A stretch of DNA of 64,000 nucleotides from Hydrangea macrophylla (taxonomy: Eukaryota > Streptophyta > Magnoliopsida > Cornales > Hydrangeaceae). A program made the position numbers and the translations under genes. The notes under the pieces were generated by a model. It did no database searches and had not been told where the DNA came from. It worked only from the letters and a program-made list of their open reading frames with translations. Of this stretch, positions 1-13,066 are shown one piece after another. Every line of letters begins with the position of its first letter. Position 1 is the first letter of the stretch. The DNA is taken from contig CM066984.1 of assembly GCA_033977485.1 (NCBI GenBank), positions 25,627,001 through 25,691,000 of the forward strand, given 5' to 3'.

Positions 1-1701
1 GTCTATATAGAGATGATACAATCTGAACATGATTAAAAAGGAATCCATGACTAAGCTCAACCAATTATGGCTTATCACAATACAAAACAATGTTCTAAAT
101 TACAAGAATCAATACACATGTGATAATAATGAATGCATGAATATGAACAAGCTGAGAATAATTCATTGATTTGGATCATTTAGCCTCTGGATTTAATCCT
201 AATTAACTTTGTTCAAAACATTATTTAAGTTTTAGGTCATAGAAAAGTCATTTGGATCATCATTTACAAAGTTTATCAAATCTATCACAGAATTTCAAGA
301 ATTACAAAGAATGAATCAGATATTCAAAATAATAAACTCAAGGTTCCTATGGCTTGATCTTAATGATTTTTGGATATGATGTGCCTCTGTGAGTCTAGTT
401 TCTAACTCAAGAAGAAACTCAAAGATCAAACGGTCCAATCTCCGGGAATTAGACCAAGACTAGACACTACTTATTTATCAACTCTGTGTCCAGAGATTTT
501 GTATGATTTATTAAAAATAGCAAACGAATCTGAATTAGTTCAATCTTGTTAGGGGATCTTATTGACTCATGAAACTTCATAGAAAAAAAAAATTTAAGCT
601 TAAAATGTTTGATTAAAGCTTTGATCCATTCATTTTAAAAGATGTTACTGTTCTGAAATTCTGGACAGAGAACAATTGGGTTGCAAAACCCATGACCAAG
701 TCATGTTAACCATAAAATCTCATCAAAACAAAAATTGCAGTGGTACATCAATGAGTTAGGAACAAATTCCAATTGGTCTCATCCAAATTCAACGGTTCAT
801 GATTTAACTAAAAATCTTTGATACCGGGTCGTCATTGGAATCACTACACTGTTGTTGAATTGTCATTTCTCATTTTCGAACCCTAACATCTAAGCAATGC
901 AAATTGGCTTCTCCTAAGCCTAATCCCTCTCTCAAGTTAATGATCCTTGAGGGATTTGAAACCTAACCCATTCATTCCTCCTCTCAAATCAATGGTCCTT
1001 GGAGGTTGTATGTACTAATCCTTATAATTTTCATTGAAACATGTGATAGCTTCATGAAACTTAAATATGATGAACCTAAGTCATGGATATGGACTTAAAC
1101 ACATCATTTATATAAACACATAACCAAAATTAATCTCAACTTTCATATAAATCATAATTTTACAGAAAATTGAGAGATTAAATCAAGTTATCTCAATGAG
1201 ATATGGAAGATCTCATGAGTTTTCAAAAGAAGAGCATAGACAAAGAGAAATAAAATCTACGCCAATTAATGATCCAAATCAAATTTCACTTTGAAAAACT
1301 TGTTTTACTTTAAAACCCAAAGCTATTTAGATCCAAATCAACAAACACAAGAAGGAATTCAATCACAATTCAAGTGGTGTGTGATGAACTGAGGCGGGAA
1401 GAGTCTTTTTGAAAATTGTGTAAAAGATCCTAGAATTCTATGAATTGTGATTGAATTTAGACTCAATACTAATCAGAATTAAAGGATTACCTCCAAATAT
1501 CCTAAGATTTTATAGGTTTTTGATGAAGATCTTCAAATATCTTCAAGTTCTTCTTCAAGCTTCTCAAACTTCAATGGCTTCTTCTTCCAATTCTCTTTTA
1601 AGCTCACCAAATTCACTCTTAATTGCTAAAATTGTTCAAATCAAGGACCCTCCTCTTTCAATGGAGACATACACCTTCTTATATAGACCCATTGGGAGAG
1701 G
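1..1701. other. AT-rich spacer without a recognisable gene
   Basis: I see no coding region here. The longest open frame (1451-1705) is low-complexity and unlike any family I know. On the minus strand a TATATAAG box lies near 1678-1686, followed by a pyrimidine/purine leader-like stretch. This could be the promoter part of an old LTR in minus orientation that was later split by the element at 1702-8833. That reading is inference only. Confidence 0.4.
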
Positions 1702-1706
1702 TTAAA

Positions 1707-3740
1707 TGTAATACCCGTACCCGAAAAATGGAAGTAATAATTATTTTGCATACATTAATTAGTATAATTAATCCCATGTGATGATTTGGGTAAGTTTCAG
1801 TTACCCCGATGTGATAAGTGCTTGATAAAGGGCATAGTTGAAAGTTCCACTAGAGGTGGGACAGATATGAAAGTGTGACCCAAGAGAGGTTTGGATAATA
1901 TAAATTGCATAAATGTGCATTTATGTGATTAAGTGGTAGACATGTAAATGTAAATGTGTGCTTTATAATAGTTATTGATACCATATGATTGTTTAATTGA
2001 TAAAATGTTAAGTGTTTTAATATTCCATTATTGTTCATGTTTATTTATGAGACGAGTTTGGGTACCCTTATGAGGGCGTAATTGGACACGTGATATAATT
2101 AGTAGGTTAATTAGTGCCTTCACATAATATTTGGAACCACGTTTGGGACCCATGTGTGACATAGATATAAATTCACTTAGAAATTGGATAGTTAATCTTA
2201 ATATTAGCGGGTTTCATAAAAGTATAGGAAACTATGGGGGGTTTAAATAAAAATAGACCAAAGTCAGAGAATATTCCTTAAAATATTCTATTTGGTTCTT
2301 AAGTAAAAAAAAAAAATGGAAAACAAGACATGGCTGTGTTTTGAGTTTAAGGCCGCGGCGGGTTTAATAAGTATATTATATTATATATATATATACATAT
2401 ATAATCAAAAAAAAAAAAAAGAAAACAAAGAAGTATTACAAAACACAGAGAAGATGAGAGAGCTGCGAGAGAAAGAGAGAGAAAGCGAGGGTTCCCTTTC
2501 TCGATGCCATATCTTCGTCGTGTGTTACCCAAATTGTGATACGAACGCATATTTGGACTCGTGGGGGTAAGCCTAACCTTTTGGTATAATTTATTTTCAG
2601 TTTAATCGATAGGTTTTTCGTGACCCAAATGGGTTGGTAATATTTAGTTTACCAAAATTGTATAGGATAATCATTGGAATCATTAGGAGCTAGTTTTGCA
2701 AAGAAATTTGGGAATTCTAGGCTTATTTTGGATTTATTTGTGAGGTGAGTGTTCTAATCCCAAAATTGGATATTTAATATTGTTTATTCGTTAGTGAATG
2801 CTGAAATTGCTTAATTGTGATTAAGTAGAAAAGCATGTGATTAATTATTATTTAAAAATATGTCCAAAAATGATGAAATTGCCATGTTGACATGTTGAGT
2901 TACTTAAGTGCTTATTTGGGTCAAAGGGTCTCAAGTGATAATCACCATTAGTTAGCCCATATATAAGGGACAGAGAGATGTTGAAATCCTCAGAGAAAAG
3001 GGGATAGTGGTGACGACCACATGAACGAATTGACTACGGTCACAAATGAATGAGTGTGATTTCGCTATATGCGACGGGAAAAAAGTGAGAATGGCCCGGA
3101 ATCAGGGGTCCAGAACGATGGTGGTTGATTACTTGACACGCCGGCGACCATTTATTGTTGTGAATGTTTAATTGGTGTTATAAATCATTAAATAATCCAA
3201 TTGCATGATTAGCACCACGTACTCACTAAGCGAAAGCTTATTCAATTTTTGTGGCTAATGACCACGCAGGTTCAGATGAATACCACAGTGAGAAATGATC
3301 GAGACTACGGGGCTGGGTCTAGCTTGCATATATGTTTATATGTGAGGAGTTGAGTAAGGTTGTAATAAATTTAAAGTTATACTTTTAAATATGTTTAGAA
3401 ATAAATGGCAGAATGAGTTTGTAATATTTATATATTTAGTTGGGTTTTGATGTGTTTTTGGAATATTTAAATAAATGAGTACAGCAGGGGTTAAAAATAT
3501 TTTAGTTATGAAAACAGGGTGAATGGTGCTGTAATAGAGGAAACTTTGCTCAAGTACCATTTGACGGTTTTAAAACTTTATTTTATTTTATTTAATTAAT
3601 TTATTTGATAAAAGGATATTTTACCCCTGACATTTCAGTAAAAAAAAAATGGTATTTTTGGAACGTTGAAAAAAAATGGTTGTTTGGTCCTTGGCTTTGT
3701 TACACGTGTCCTAGCTCGCGGGGCGGGTTGGGGTGTGACA
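1707..3740 (+). repeat. 5' LTR of the LARD-like element
   Basis: This LTR is 2,034 bp and starts TG and ends CA. A TATA-rich tract near 2371-2402 is followed by an A-run and a purine-rich leader, a plausible promoter and transcript start. It differs from the 3' copy by scattered substitutions and a TA-repeat length change. Confidence 0.92.
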
Positions 3741-3745
3741 GATTT

Positions 3746-3757
3746 TGGTATCAGAGC
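3746..3757 (+). other. Primer-binding site (initiator tRNA-Met)
   Basis: TGGTATCAGAGC lies 5 bp after the end of the 5' LTR. It is the complement of the 3' end of plant initiator tRNA-Met, the usual minus-strand primer of Tekay-type Ty3 and of Copia elements. Confidence 0.9.
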
Positions 3758-6700
3758 AATAGGTTAGAGCCTTTCGGGACGAGAGACGAATACGACGCGT
3801 AAAAAAAAAAATGCATGTATACGTTAATCATGGCACGTAGCTACATGTAGAGGCATACATGTTTAATGCACGTGATTTGAATGTTGTTGAACATGCATAT
3901 CATGTTGCATGCATTCTATATATTGTAATATTTGGAGAGATGGTTGAAAACTTCATTGTGGAAAATGGAGTATAAAGGGAAATGTTTCCCTATATGTTGA
4001 ATTGATTCAGTTGGAAATGGGGATTGTGAATTCAGTAAGGAAAATTCGAATTTGGGAATATTTATGGAATTTGGGTTCAGAAATCAAGGGTTGAGTTGGT
4101 CATCCTGAAATGATTTGACTGGTATTATATTATCAAGGGTATTAATTTGATGAAGGATTATTGAGTATTGGGTTATGATTGTGGGTATGGAGTTCTTTTC
4201 GAATATTATCGGGTATTATTCTTTGTGAAGATTATTTCTTATTTTCTATCAAGAAAATGGATATCTGGATTTCTTTATTTACGGTGGGTCTTCTAGTATT
4301 CAAATATTATAGTTTGGGGAATTCTGGATTTCTTATGATTTATATGGGCATCCTGAGCAGATACGGTATTATCGTTATCTCTTATCTCTCCATTTATTCG
4401 GTAATGATTTTTGGGAGTATTTATCGAGCTCCTTATATATTTTCTTGGGATTGAGGGTGAATTAGTGAGTTTGTCGAAGTGATGAGATATTTGGGGATTT
4501 ATCCAATTGCTTGAATTATCTTGGGATGTTGAGGAATCTCTCAACTCTATTTGGATTATATTGGGTCGTTGAGGAATCTCTCAACTTCATTTGGGTTATA
4601 TTGGCTTGTTGAGGAATCTCTCAACATAAAGTTATTTATTTCTATTTCTTGGGATACCTCTCTTATTATTGGAAAATGATTGGTTCTCCAACGTGTCAGT
4701 ATGAATATTAGATTTGGGGTTAACTCAGAGTAACAGACTTTCCTATTATGTTTCCATCGATTGGGTATCATTACGGTTATGAATTATTATTTTTCTGGTT
4801 AACAATATGATTGATTGTGATCAAGATTAAGTAGCTGTGTTGTACGAATAACCAATTGGGTTGATTGGTTATACGAGGTATCAGAATTTTCTACTAGAGA
4901 TCTGAATTTGAAAATGGGTTTACTAGTTTAATCAGTAGTGATCTCTTTGATATCTAAACCACTCAAAGATCCGTTCAACCACCACATAGATCAGGTAATC
5001 GTATTATTATTAATATTTCTTTGTACTTTATATGTAAGTAATAGAGATCTGACTATTGCACTGCACTGTAGCAATTGTCAGGTATCCTAGTATATCACTG
5101 GAAACTTTCAGATTTTGAAATTTTTTGTATGTCACGTTAAGTGAGGTTATATATACTTGAATGAGTAGAAAATATTTTGAAATCCTCTCGTGGATAAAAA
5201 ATATATATATATATATACTGATTTATTGTGAATCAAGAAGTGCTTAAAAATATTTTGATAAAAGGAGGTAGTTGTATTTACCCAAATTAGGTAGAAGGGG
5301 AAAATTAGTGAAAAGAATTTTAATTAAACGTGGCCATTTTAATTGTTGTTTAAATGAGTTATTAATGGAAAATATTTTGATTATATAATAATTGTATAAA
5401 TGTTTTTATTCCATAGAAATAGATTTTAAGTGAGTACTATTGGGCTAGGAAGCTCACTTGAGTACATTACTGTTACTTTTGTTTTAAATTGGAATATTAT
5501 ATTTTGAAAGGAATTCCAAATGACCTTGGCAAGAAAGGGGTCTGAAAGTAACTTGTGATATTCTACATATTATTTTTAATACTGTTTGTTGTGGTTGTAA
5601 AAAAAAAAAAGTATCAATTTATTTCTTGGGAACCGAGTTGGGATATCTTTAGTTACAAGAATTGGGGAACGAATGATGATAACAAATTGAGGTCAACCTG
5701 CATTACTGTAATAGATAATCGAAAATTGACTTAAAGATCGATTTGAGTTTATGTTTTAGAAATTTGTGATAAAGCATTGAAAGGAAAGTAATTGAGCTCT
5801 ACTCTATAGTAAAATGTGTCAGAATCTCAAGGTAATGTATGTGATTTGACTGAAGATAGCTCAAGGAAATGGATTCAGAAGAAATATTGACATATATAAT
5901 GAGATTTGAGTATATAATATGTTAGTGATTGGTTATACGACATTACTAATTGTATTTTATTGCATATGATGATTTAGTAAGTAGGTACAAAGGCACAAAT
6001 TTTTTTTGAAGATTGATTTGGCATTATCAGGTCAAAATTTCAACCAAGATGTCGAGAAAGCTGCTTTCAAATGAGAAATATAAAGTATTCTTTGCGATAT
6101 GTAGTATAAGGGCAGTCATAATGAAGGTTCATGGGGTTATTGTGATTGATATTATTAACCATCTGAAATTAAATATTTATGGTAGTAAATTTCTTGACGG
6201 GGGTTGCCAAAGTCAACAAGAATTAGGTGTTTTCATATAATGATTTGTCGATAGGTTGATCTAATCAGAATGTGGTATTGATTGAAATTGCGGATTTGCT
6301 GGGATTAACAGCCTATATGTGAAAAGAATTTGTGAAATTATGTGGATACTAGCACTTGTCATTCTAGAAGGAAATAGTCGATTATGAAGAAGTTCTGGAA
6401 TCTTACAAGAAGCAATGGTAATGTAACTGAATTGTTCCGAGACATTCTATCATCCGCTGATATCTATTGGGGAAATATAATAAAGGCAAGTGAGTTTTTG
6501 AATGATTAGGGGAAATGACTATTGTGGAAAGAGATACATTCTAGAAGTTTTATCTTCAGAAAAGGGTATACCTTGACGAACCAAGTGGGATTGAAATTCT
6601 AGTGTGCCAATTGAGAATATTGAAAGAATGGGAACAGGTCAGTAGTGATTGTGGTCAAACCAGTGGGTGTAACATATTTTATCATCATATTGCCGCAGAT

Positions 6701-6779
6701 GAACCAGTAAAGAGTTGAGAAGAATTACTTATATCTATTTGTTTCGTGAAGATGAGAAAATTTTGGGGACAAACTTCCT
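3758..6779 (+). other. Non-coding interior of the LARD-like element
   Basis: AT-rich sequence with no frame that resembles a retrotransposon protein. The small open frames (for example 4179-4454 and 6013-6240) show no motif. The last part runs into the PPT in the way gag-pol elements of this type do, which suggests an eroded 3' UTR. Three hairpin repeats sit at 4528-4625. Confidence 0.75.
4528..4625. repeat. Three 40-bp-spaced copies of a small hairpin
   Basis: The 18-mer GTTGAGGAATCTCTCAAC occurs at 4528-4545, 4568-4585 and 4608-4625, each copy beginning exactly 40 bp after the last. GTTGAG pairs with CTCAAC, giving a 6-bp stem and 6-nt loop. The sequence between the hairpins is also related, so this is a short tandem array. 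Confidence 0.85.
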
Positions 6780-6795
6780 AAAAGGGAGGGAGAGA
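6780..6795 (+). other. Polypurine tract
   Basis: AAAAGGGAGGGAGAGA directly abuts the TG of the 3' LTR. This is the position and composition expected of the plus-strand primer. Confidence 0.88.
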
Positions 6796-8828
6796 TGTAA
6801 TACCCGTACCCGAAAAATGGAAGTAATAATTATTTTGCATACATTAATTAGTATAATTAATCCCATGTGATGATTTGGGTAAGTTCCTGTTACCCCGATG
6901 TGATAAGTGCTTGATAAATGGCATAGTTGAAAGTTCCACTAGAGGTGGGACAGATATGAAAGTGTGACCCAAGAGAGGTTTGGATAATATAAATTGCATA
7001 AATGTGCATTTATGTGATTAAGTGGTAGACATGTAAATGTAAATGTGTGCTTTATAATAGTTATTGATACCATATGATTGTTTAATTGATAAAATGTTAA
7101 GTGTTTTAATATTCCATTATTGTTCATGTTTATTTATGAGACGAGTTTGGGTACCCTTATGAGGGCGTAATTGGACACGTGATATAATTAGTAGGTTAAT
7201 TAGTGCCTTCACATAATATTTGGGACCACGTTTGGGACCCATGTGTGACATAGATATAAATTCACTTAGAAATTGGATAGTTAATCTTAATATTAGCGGG
7301 TTTCATAAAAGTATAGGAAACTATGGGGGGTTTAAATAAAAATAGACCAAAGTCAGAGAATATTCCTTAGAATATTCTATTTGGTTCTTAAGTCAAAAAA
7401 AAAAAAATGGAAAACAAGACATGGCTTTGTTTTGAGTTTAAGGCGGCGGCGGGTTTAATAAGTATATTATATTATATATATACATATATAATCAAAAGAA
7501 AAAAAAAAAGAAAACAAAGTAGTATTACAAAACACAGAGAAGATGAGAGAGCTGCGAGAGAAAGAGAGAGAAAGCGAGGGTTCCCTTTCTCGATGCCATA
7601 TCTTCGTCGTGTGTTACCCAAATTGTGATACGAACGCATATTTGGACTCGTGGGGGTAAGCCTAACCTTTTGGTATAATTTATTTTCAGTTTAATCGATA
7701 GATTTTTCGTGACCCAAATGGGTTGGTAATATTTAGTTTACCAAAATTGTATAGGATAATCATTGGAATCATTAGGAGCTAGTTTTGCGACGAAATTTGG
7801 GAATTCTAGGCTTATTTTGGATTTATTTGTGAGGTGAGTGTTCTAATCCCAAAATTGGATATTTAATATTGTTTATTCGTTAGTGAATGCTGAAATTGCT
7901 TAATTGTGATTAAGTAGAAAAGCATGTGATTAATTATTATTTAAAAATATGTCCAAAAATGATAAAATTGCCATGTTGACATGTTGAGTTACTTATGTGC
8001 TTATTTGGGTCAAAGGGTCTCAAGTGATAATCACCATTAGTTAGCCCATATATAAGGGACAGAGAGATGTTGAAATCCTCAGAGAAAAGGGGATAGTGGT
8101 GACGACCACATGAACGAATTGACTACGGTCACAAATGAATGAGTGTGATTTCGCTATATGCGACGGGAAAAAAGTGAGAATGGCCCGAAATCAGGGGTCC
8201 AGAACGATGGTGGTTGATTACTTGACACGCCGGCGACTATTTATTGTTGTGAATGTTTAATTGGTGTTATATATCATAAAATAATCCAATTGCATGATTA
8301 GCACCACGTACTCACTAAGCGAAAGCTTATTCAATTTTTGTGGCTAATGACCACGCAGGTTCAGATGAATACCACAGTGAGAAATGATCGAGACTAAGGG
8401 GCTGGGTCTAGCTTGCATATATGTTTATATGTGAGGAGTTGAGTAAGGTTGTAATAAATTTAAAGTTATACTTTTAAATATGTTTAGAAATAAATGTCAG
8501 AATGAGTTTGTAATATTTATATATTTAGTTGGGTTTTGATGTGTTTTTGGAATATTTAAATAAATGAGTACAGCAGGGGTTAAAAATATTTTAGTTATGA
8601 AAACAGGGTGAATGATGCTGTAATAGAGGAAACTTTGCTCAAGTACCATTTGACGGTTTTAAAACTTTATTTTATTTTATTTAATTAATTTATTTGATAA
8701 AAGGATATTTTACCCCTGACATTTCAGTAAAAAAAAATGGTATTTTTGGAACGTTGAAAAAAAATGGTTGTTTGGTCCTTGGCTTTGTTACACGTGTCCT
8801 AGCTCGCGGGGCGGGTTGGGGTGTGACA
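6796..8828 (+). repeat. 3' LTR of the LARD-like element
   Basis: This 2,033-bp copy is collinear with 1707-3740. It is followed at once by the TTAAA target duplication. Confidence 0.92.
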
Positions 8829-8833
8829 TTAAA

Positions 8834-9865
8834 TCAGTAAATTCCAAAGTGATCTTGCATGTGAAGTGTGATCCTTGGGTGTTTAATACGCACTTAAAAA
8901 AACAAACTGTTACAGCGGGCAACACTCAGCAAATTGTCCGCGGCACTCACTGAGTTGAAAGAAGCAATGGTGTATCCATGACATACGATGAGTTGTGAAT
9001 ATGTTCTTAAAAGCGGTGGACGGAGCAATGGTGTATCCATAGAGTATTACTATTGAGTCTGTACATCAATCAAGAGTGTGTTGTCGGTCTTTACGTAATA
9101 AGATGAGCATGAGTTTTGATCATGGGATTAACAATAGAATATTTAAGAGAAGATACTAGTAGTAGAACTATAACTTACATCGTTTCAATAACCCTGTAAA
9201 TACTTCATAATCATGACACATTGTTAGTATTTTACTCACTTAGCTTTCATTAGCTGATGACATTATGCCGTTGGACATTCCCACGTCCAGTTTCAATAAT
9301 CCTGTAAATACTTCATAATCATGACACATTGTTAGTATTTTACTCACTTAGCTTTCATTAGCTGATGACATTATGCCGTTGGACATTCCCACGTCCAGCC
9401 TATCCTGTTTATAAAATTACAGGGGAAGGACCTAACGATGAAGGCTTCTACTCGGAGGGAGACTATGCTGAGGGCTGCCCCACTGAAGATGGTTACGCCA
9501 GGGCAGACTACTATGCCGATGACTACGTCTACACCATTTGAAGATTAGGGCTAGACAATAGTTTACTATTTTTTTTTTCTTGTTTCTTTTTTTTTTTTTT
9601 AATTTATGTTTTCCAGAGTTAATATGTTTTGAAATCAGGAATATGTTGCCTGAAGACTTTAGTTCTATTTATTATTCCAGACTCTAATGTAATAGATTAG
9701 TAACCTTATGTTATACACAATGTTGAACTTAGACTTTATATTACTGTCTTTATTCTACTGTTAGTACTGTGTAGTGGATAATCATGTGACATTCACAAGT
9801 CATGGCCCTACGGACCCAAAAATGAATTTTATTTTTCTCTATTTTTGCTGCTCTTGGGCGTGACA
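8834..9865 (+). repeat. Remnant of a Tekay-like LTR (3' part)
   Basis: The stretch shares motifs with the LTR at 23346-25280: CTTAAAAGCGGTGGACGG, then a phrase like 'GTGTATCC.TAGAG', then an AATAAGATGA-like phrase. It ends 'CCCTACGGACCCA...GGGCGTGACA', like the LTR ending at 47650. No primer site follows 9865, so it is a solo or broken LTR end. Its 5' part is absent or unrecognised. Confidence 0.5.
9183..9398 (+). repeat. 108-bp tandem duplication
   Basis: Positions 9183-9290 and 9291-9398 are the same 108-bp sequence in tandem, with at most one or two changes (AATAACCC against AATAATCC). Each unit begins TTTCAATAA and ends CCACGTCCAG. The near-identity points to a recent local event within the LTR remnant. 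Confidence 0.9.
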
Positions 9866-10300
9866 TCTGATTAGCGGGTCAATGTCGCGTTAGCGTTGCC
9901 TAGGCATCTACGTGGCTTGCTAACTGTGCACGCTGGCTGTACAGCCAATGGACACGTGGCAAGCTGTGAGTGGCCAGTCAAAAATGATTGTGCAGTGATG
10001 TGGTAGTCAATGTGGATGTAACGTGGCGATCAATGCCATGTGGCAGTCTCAGATTGGTTGAACAAATCTGATGCGGCTATGACCTAGTAATGACGTGGCA
10101 TGACACCTGGCAGCTGACGCGACAGTCAATGCCATGTGTCGCTTTGTGATTGGCTGGTCAAACACATGGCTTGCTGATTGTACACTGACTTTGCAGTCAA
10201 TGTATACGTGGAGACTTTGGATTGGTCAGTTAACTATTGACTCAGCGCCACGTGGTGCTATTGTGGTACCTGCACGTGGGCATGAAACAGACCAATGGTG
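9866..10300. other. Spacer dense in ACGTGG / CATGTGG motifs
   Basis: About ten copies of [A/C]ACGTGG or close variants lie in about 430 bp, near 9909, 9951, 10020, 10037, 10092, 10131, 10205, 10247 and 10273. ACGTGG is the core of plant G-box/ABRE sites bound by bZIP and bHLH factors. No gene starts here that I can support. It may be a degenerate short repeat or the U3 of an unrecognised element. Confidence 0.5.
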
Positions 10301-12684
10301 GCATGTGAGGCTCACCACAGTCACTCTGGTGATTGTTGGAGGCGGGGCCGCCAGCGTGGAATCGTTTGGGCCAGGCAATTCTGATAGTGGTAGTGGTGAT
10401 TGGAGGGGATGCCGAAGGTGGCTGGCGGAGGTGGATTTATGCAGCGGTGGTATGTGGGGGGTCTGTTGGCTGCGCGTGGGGGGTCTGTGGTGGTGAATAG
10501 GAGGTCGGACCAGCAGCGTTGGCTTGATCCCGGCAAGACGAAGACTCTGGTGACGGTGGTGAAAAAACTGGATGTGAGGAGCTTTTTCAAATTCTGTTTC
10601 TATGATTAAGGGTATGTTTGGCTATTTTTTTTTTCTTTTTGAGGATTCTTCTGGGGTTTTTATAGGCTATGACTGAGCTGGGTGATTAGGTAATGATTTG
10701 TAGGTGCTGGGTTTTAGATGGTGTTGACAGTGGTGGTGTATGGTGGCAATGGTGGTGGTGTTTGGTTGGCAAGCCAAACAGGGCTTTAGGGAGGGAAGGA
10801 CCTTTGAGGTTCCCAAACAGAGCCTTAGCAGAGGGAGATGGTTTCCGAGAGAGAAGCCCCTTCCTTTTGTAGAGAACTTGAGGTTCTATTTATAGAAAAA
10901 GTTTGAAAACCCTACATGGGTTTTAATCCCATGTAGTGTAGGTGAGATGTATTGGTGATTGGTGCAACCTCCGATCACGATCGTTGATATTTCCTGAACT
11001 TCTATCGCTAATAGCATTTAATCCGGACGTTCGATTCGGACGATTCAAAAAGATTTGGACTTGGTTTAATGTCCTCCTTAGATCTGTACGGTCCGATCGG
11101 GGATCTTTTGAAACTCAAAACGACCATGTCTGCTCCTGGGTTTGGCCTTTCGATCTGCACCGTCCAAAATTTGGTTATTGATATCTTTTGATCTGGACGT
11201 CTGATTTGCGCGATTCAAGAAGATTTGGAATCATACTTGTGTACTCTTAGAATAGGTAAGATTGGATTGACAATTTCTGAGTCTATGAGAAATGACCATT
11301 TTGCCCCTACCTTTCCCAATTGAGCTTCGAAACTTCGGTTGGCCGCCGTTTCTTCTCCGGTGGTCCGATTGGACTGATTCAAATTCCAGAGTTCCTGTCT
11401 TTCTCTATATTTTCATCCATTCATGCCCAATCAAACTGTTAGTGATCCCGGATTTGTAACTGTGCCTTCACCCTTTTTTGATTTGAGTGTCGTAACTTCA
11501 ATCGGAGCAAGTTTTCTTCACCGATTATCAGAAAATAGATGGTTTCTGAGTGCGATGCATCTTTGGAGCTACTGATTCTTGTCCTTATATACGTGAATTC
11601 GACTTTCAATTGCCCCAGACTTGATTCTGATTATGATCTTGATATTTCGTGAGTCGAAATTCAGTCATCGTTTGAGAACGTCGCCGATTATCGGAATCAG
11701 ATGATCTTGGGTCCTATAAATCCCAGTTGAGGAGTATGGGCTTGATTCGGACTCCAGTTGTTTTGAATTGGTCCATTTTAGAGTACTTTTTAAGCATTAG
11801 GTTCAACAGTAAATTTTTTTCAGCAAAAAGTCCCTCAATTTAAAACTGGGCAAAAAATCCCGACGGTTTTGTGAAATTTCACTTCTAGTAAACCAGTCTT
11901 AAAATTTTGTTAGCTCTGCAACTTGAAGAGGATAAGGAATTATTTGGATGTGTTTACACAAGAATCATTTGTTTGTGACCCCTAAGGTTTATACTAATCT
12001 GGTAATGAGAATTAAAATTTTCAAGTTACAATTAGAACTCTTTCTAATTAATTAGATTAGAACTCCTTCTAATTCTCCCTTATTAGAAAACAATATATAA
12101 TTAACATCATTCTTATTTTTTAGGCTTTCATTATTCGTGATTGACACTTAGCATCATATAATGACACATCCCCAGATTGTCTAAAAAGGAGAGTGAACCT
12201 TTCTGTTATTAGTTACCACACAATTGAATTATTCTATCATACAATGTCCCCTTTAAATCATTTGGGCATGAGTAAAATATCAAACCTGATTTAATTATGT
12301 GTTTTCAAATCTAACTGATATTACTCCGTTTGGTAAAATTAGACAAACGTTTCTAATTCTTACCCTGCATTGGCCAAGAAACTTTTTCTCTAGTTGAGAC
12401 AAAGGTTTGTACTTAGTTTCAATACCACCCTTTCATATTTAGTTGCCAATTGTTTCATATGTTATGGTTTTGCTTATAAGTCCTATTAATTTTTTATTGC
12501 ACGTGGGATCAATTGGACATAGTTTATCAGAATGTGGAATTTCTCAAATCTGGAGGTGTGTATTGCCCATGTCTTTCAATTTTGTTTAATATGGTATTGA
12601 ATTAATGAGGACATTTTCTTTTTGCAAGGTGTGCTGAATTGCCTCATTTTTATCAATACTATATGGAGTTGCTTCATTTTTATC
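10301..12684. other. Non-genic region with imperfect direct repeats
   Basis: No supportable gene. GC-rich open frames at 10134-10609 on both strands are low-complexity and do not resemble proteins. A CGATTC..AGATTTGG phrase recurs near 11030-11060 and 11200-11230. A TATTTATAG box at 10888 with a poly-pyrimidine context could be LTR-derived. Confidence 0.4.
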
Positions 12685-12860
12685 AAGAGTAATACTTGAG
12701 ATACAACTTTCATCCAACTTTTTCTACACAACCTAAAAGATGTTTCTATCTCTCTCCTGTATCATTGTGGGGTCTAGTAACATTACAAGAGAGAGATAGA
12801 CACATCTTTTAGATAGTGTAGAAAAAGTTGGGTGAAGATTGTATCCCAAATATTACTCTT
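12685..12860. mobile_element. MITE-like foldback element, copy 1
   Basis: The first ~70 bp (AAGAGTAATACTTGAGATAC...) are the inverted complement of the last ~70 bp (...GTATCCCAAATATTACTCTT), with a few mismatches. The arms meet around CATTGTGGGGTCT. The 176-bp length, near-full-length palindrome and lack of coding capacity fit a foldback MITE. The element at 17075-17231 shares the GAGTAATA terminus and the GTGGGGTC centre. Confidence 0.75.
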
Positions 12861-13066
12861 GTATCAATGCAATACAGAAATTTTGAGATGTATTTTACTA
12901 TCTAAACAATGTTGCATTTTAATTTGACGTTTTAATATGTTATCCCTTTAAAAACATAATGGATTCTTTGTCATTAATTTTAACTTTGTATTAGATTTAG
13001 TGCCCACATGCACGGGTATAAAAATTAACTCTTTGTGTGCTTTTACTTCTAAGTGGCGTATGTACA

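Larger units (their letters stand above)
1702..8833 (+). mobile_element. Complete non-coding LTR retrotransposon (LARD-like, Ty3 type)
   Basis: Two near-identical direct LTRs (1707-3740 and 6796-8828) begin TGTAATACCC and end GTGTGACA. They are flanked by a perfect 5-bp target duplication TTAAA at 1702-1706 and 8829-8833. A primer-binding site complementary to initiator tRNA-Met follows the 5' LTR and a purine tract precedes the 3' LTR. The 3,055-bp interior has no gag, protease, RT or integrase, so the element must have been moved by proteins from elsewhere, as in LARDs. The long LTRs and the TGTAATACCCG start suggest a Tekay/Del-like relative, but without RT this rests on LTR features only. 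About two dozen differences between the LTRs, counted by eye, suggest a fairly recent insertion. Confidence 0.9.

Noticed and set aside
10134..10609. Possible protein genes in GC-rich open frames on both strands
   Set aside because: Overlapping frames, low complexity, no motif. They follow from base composition.
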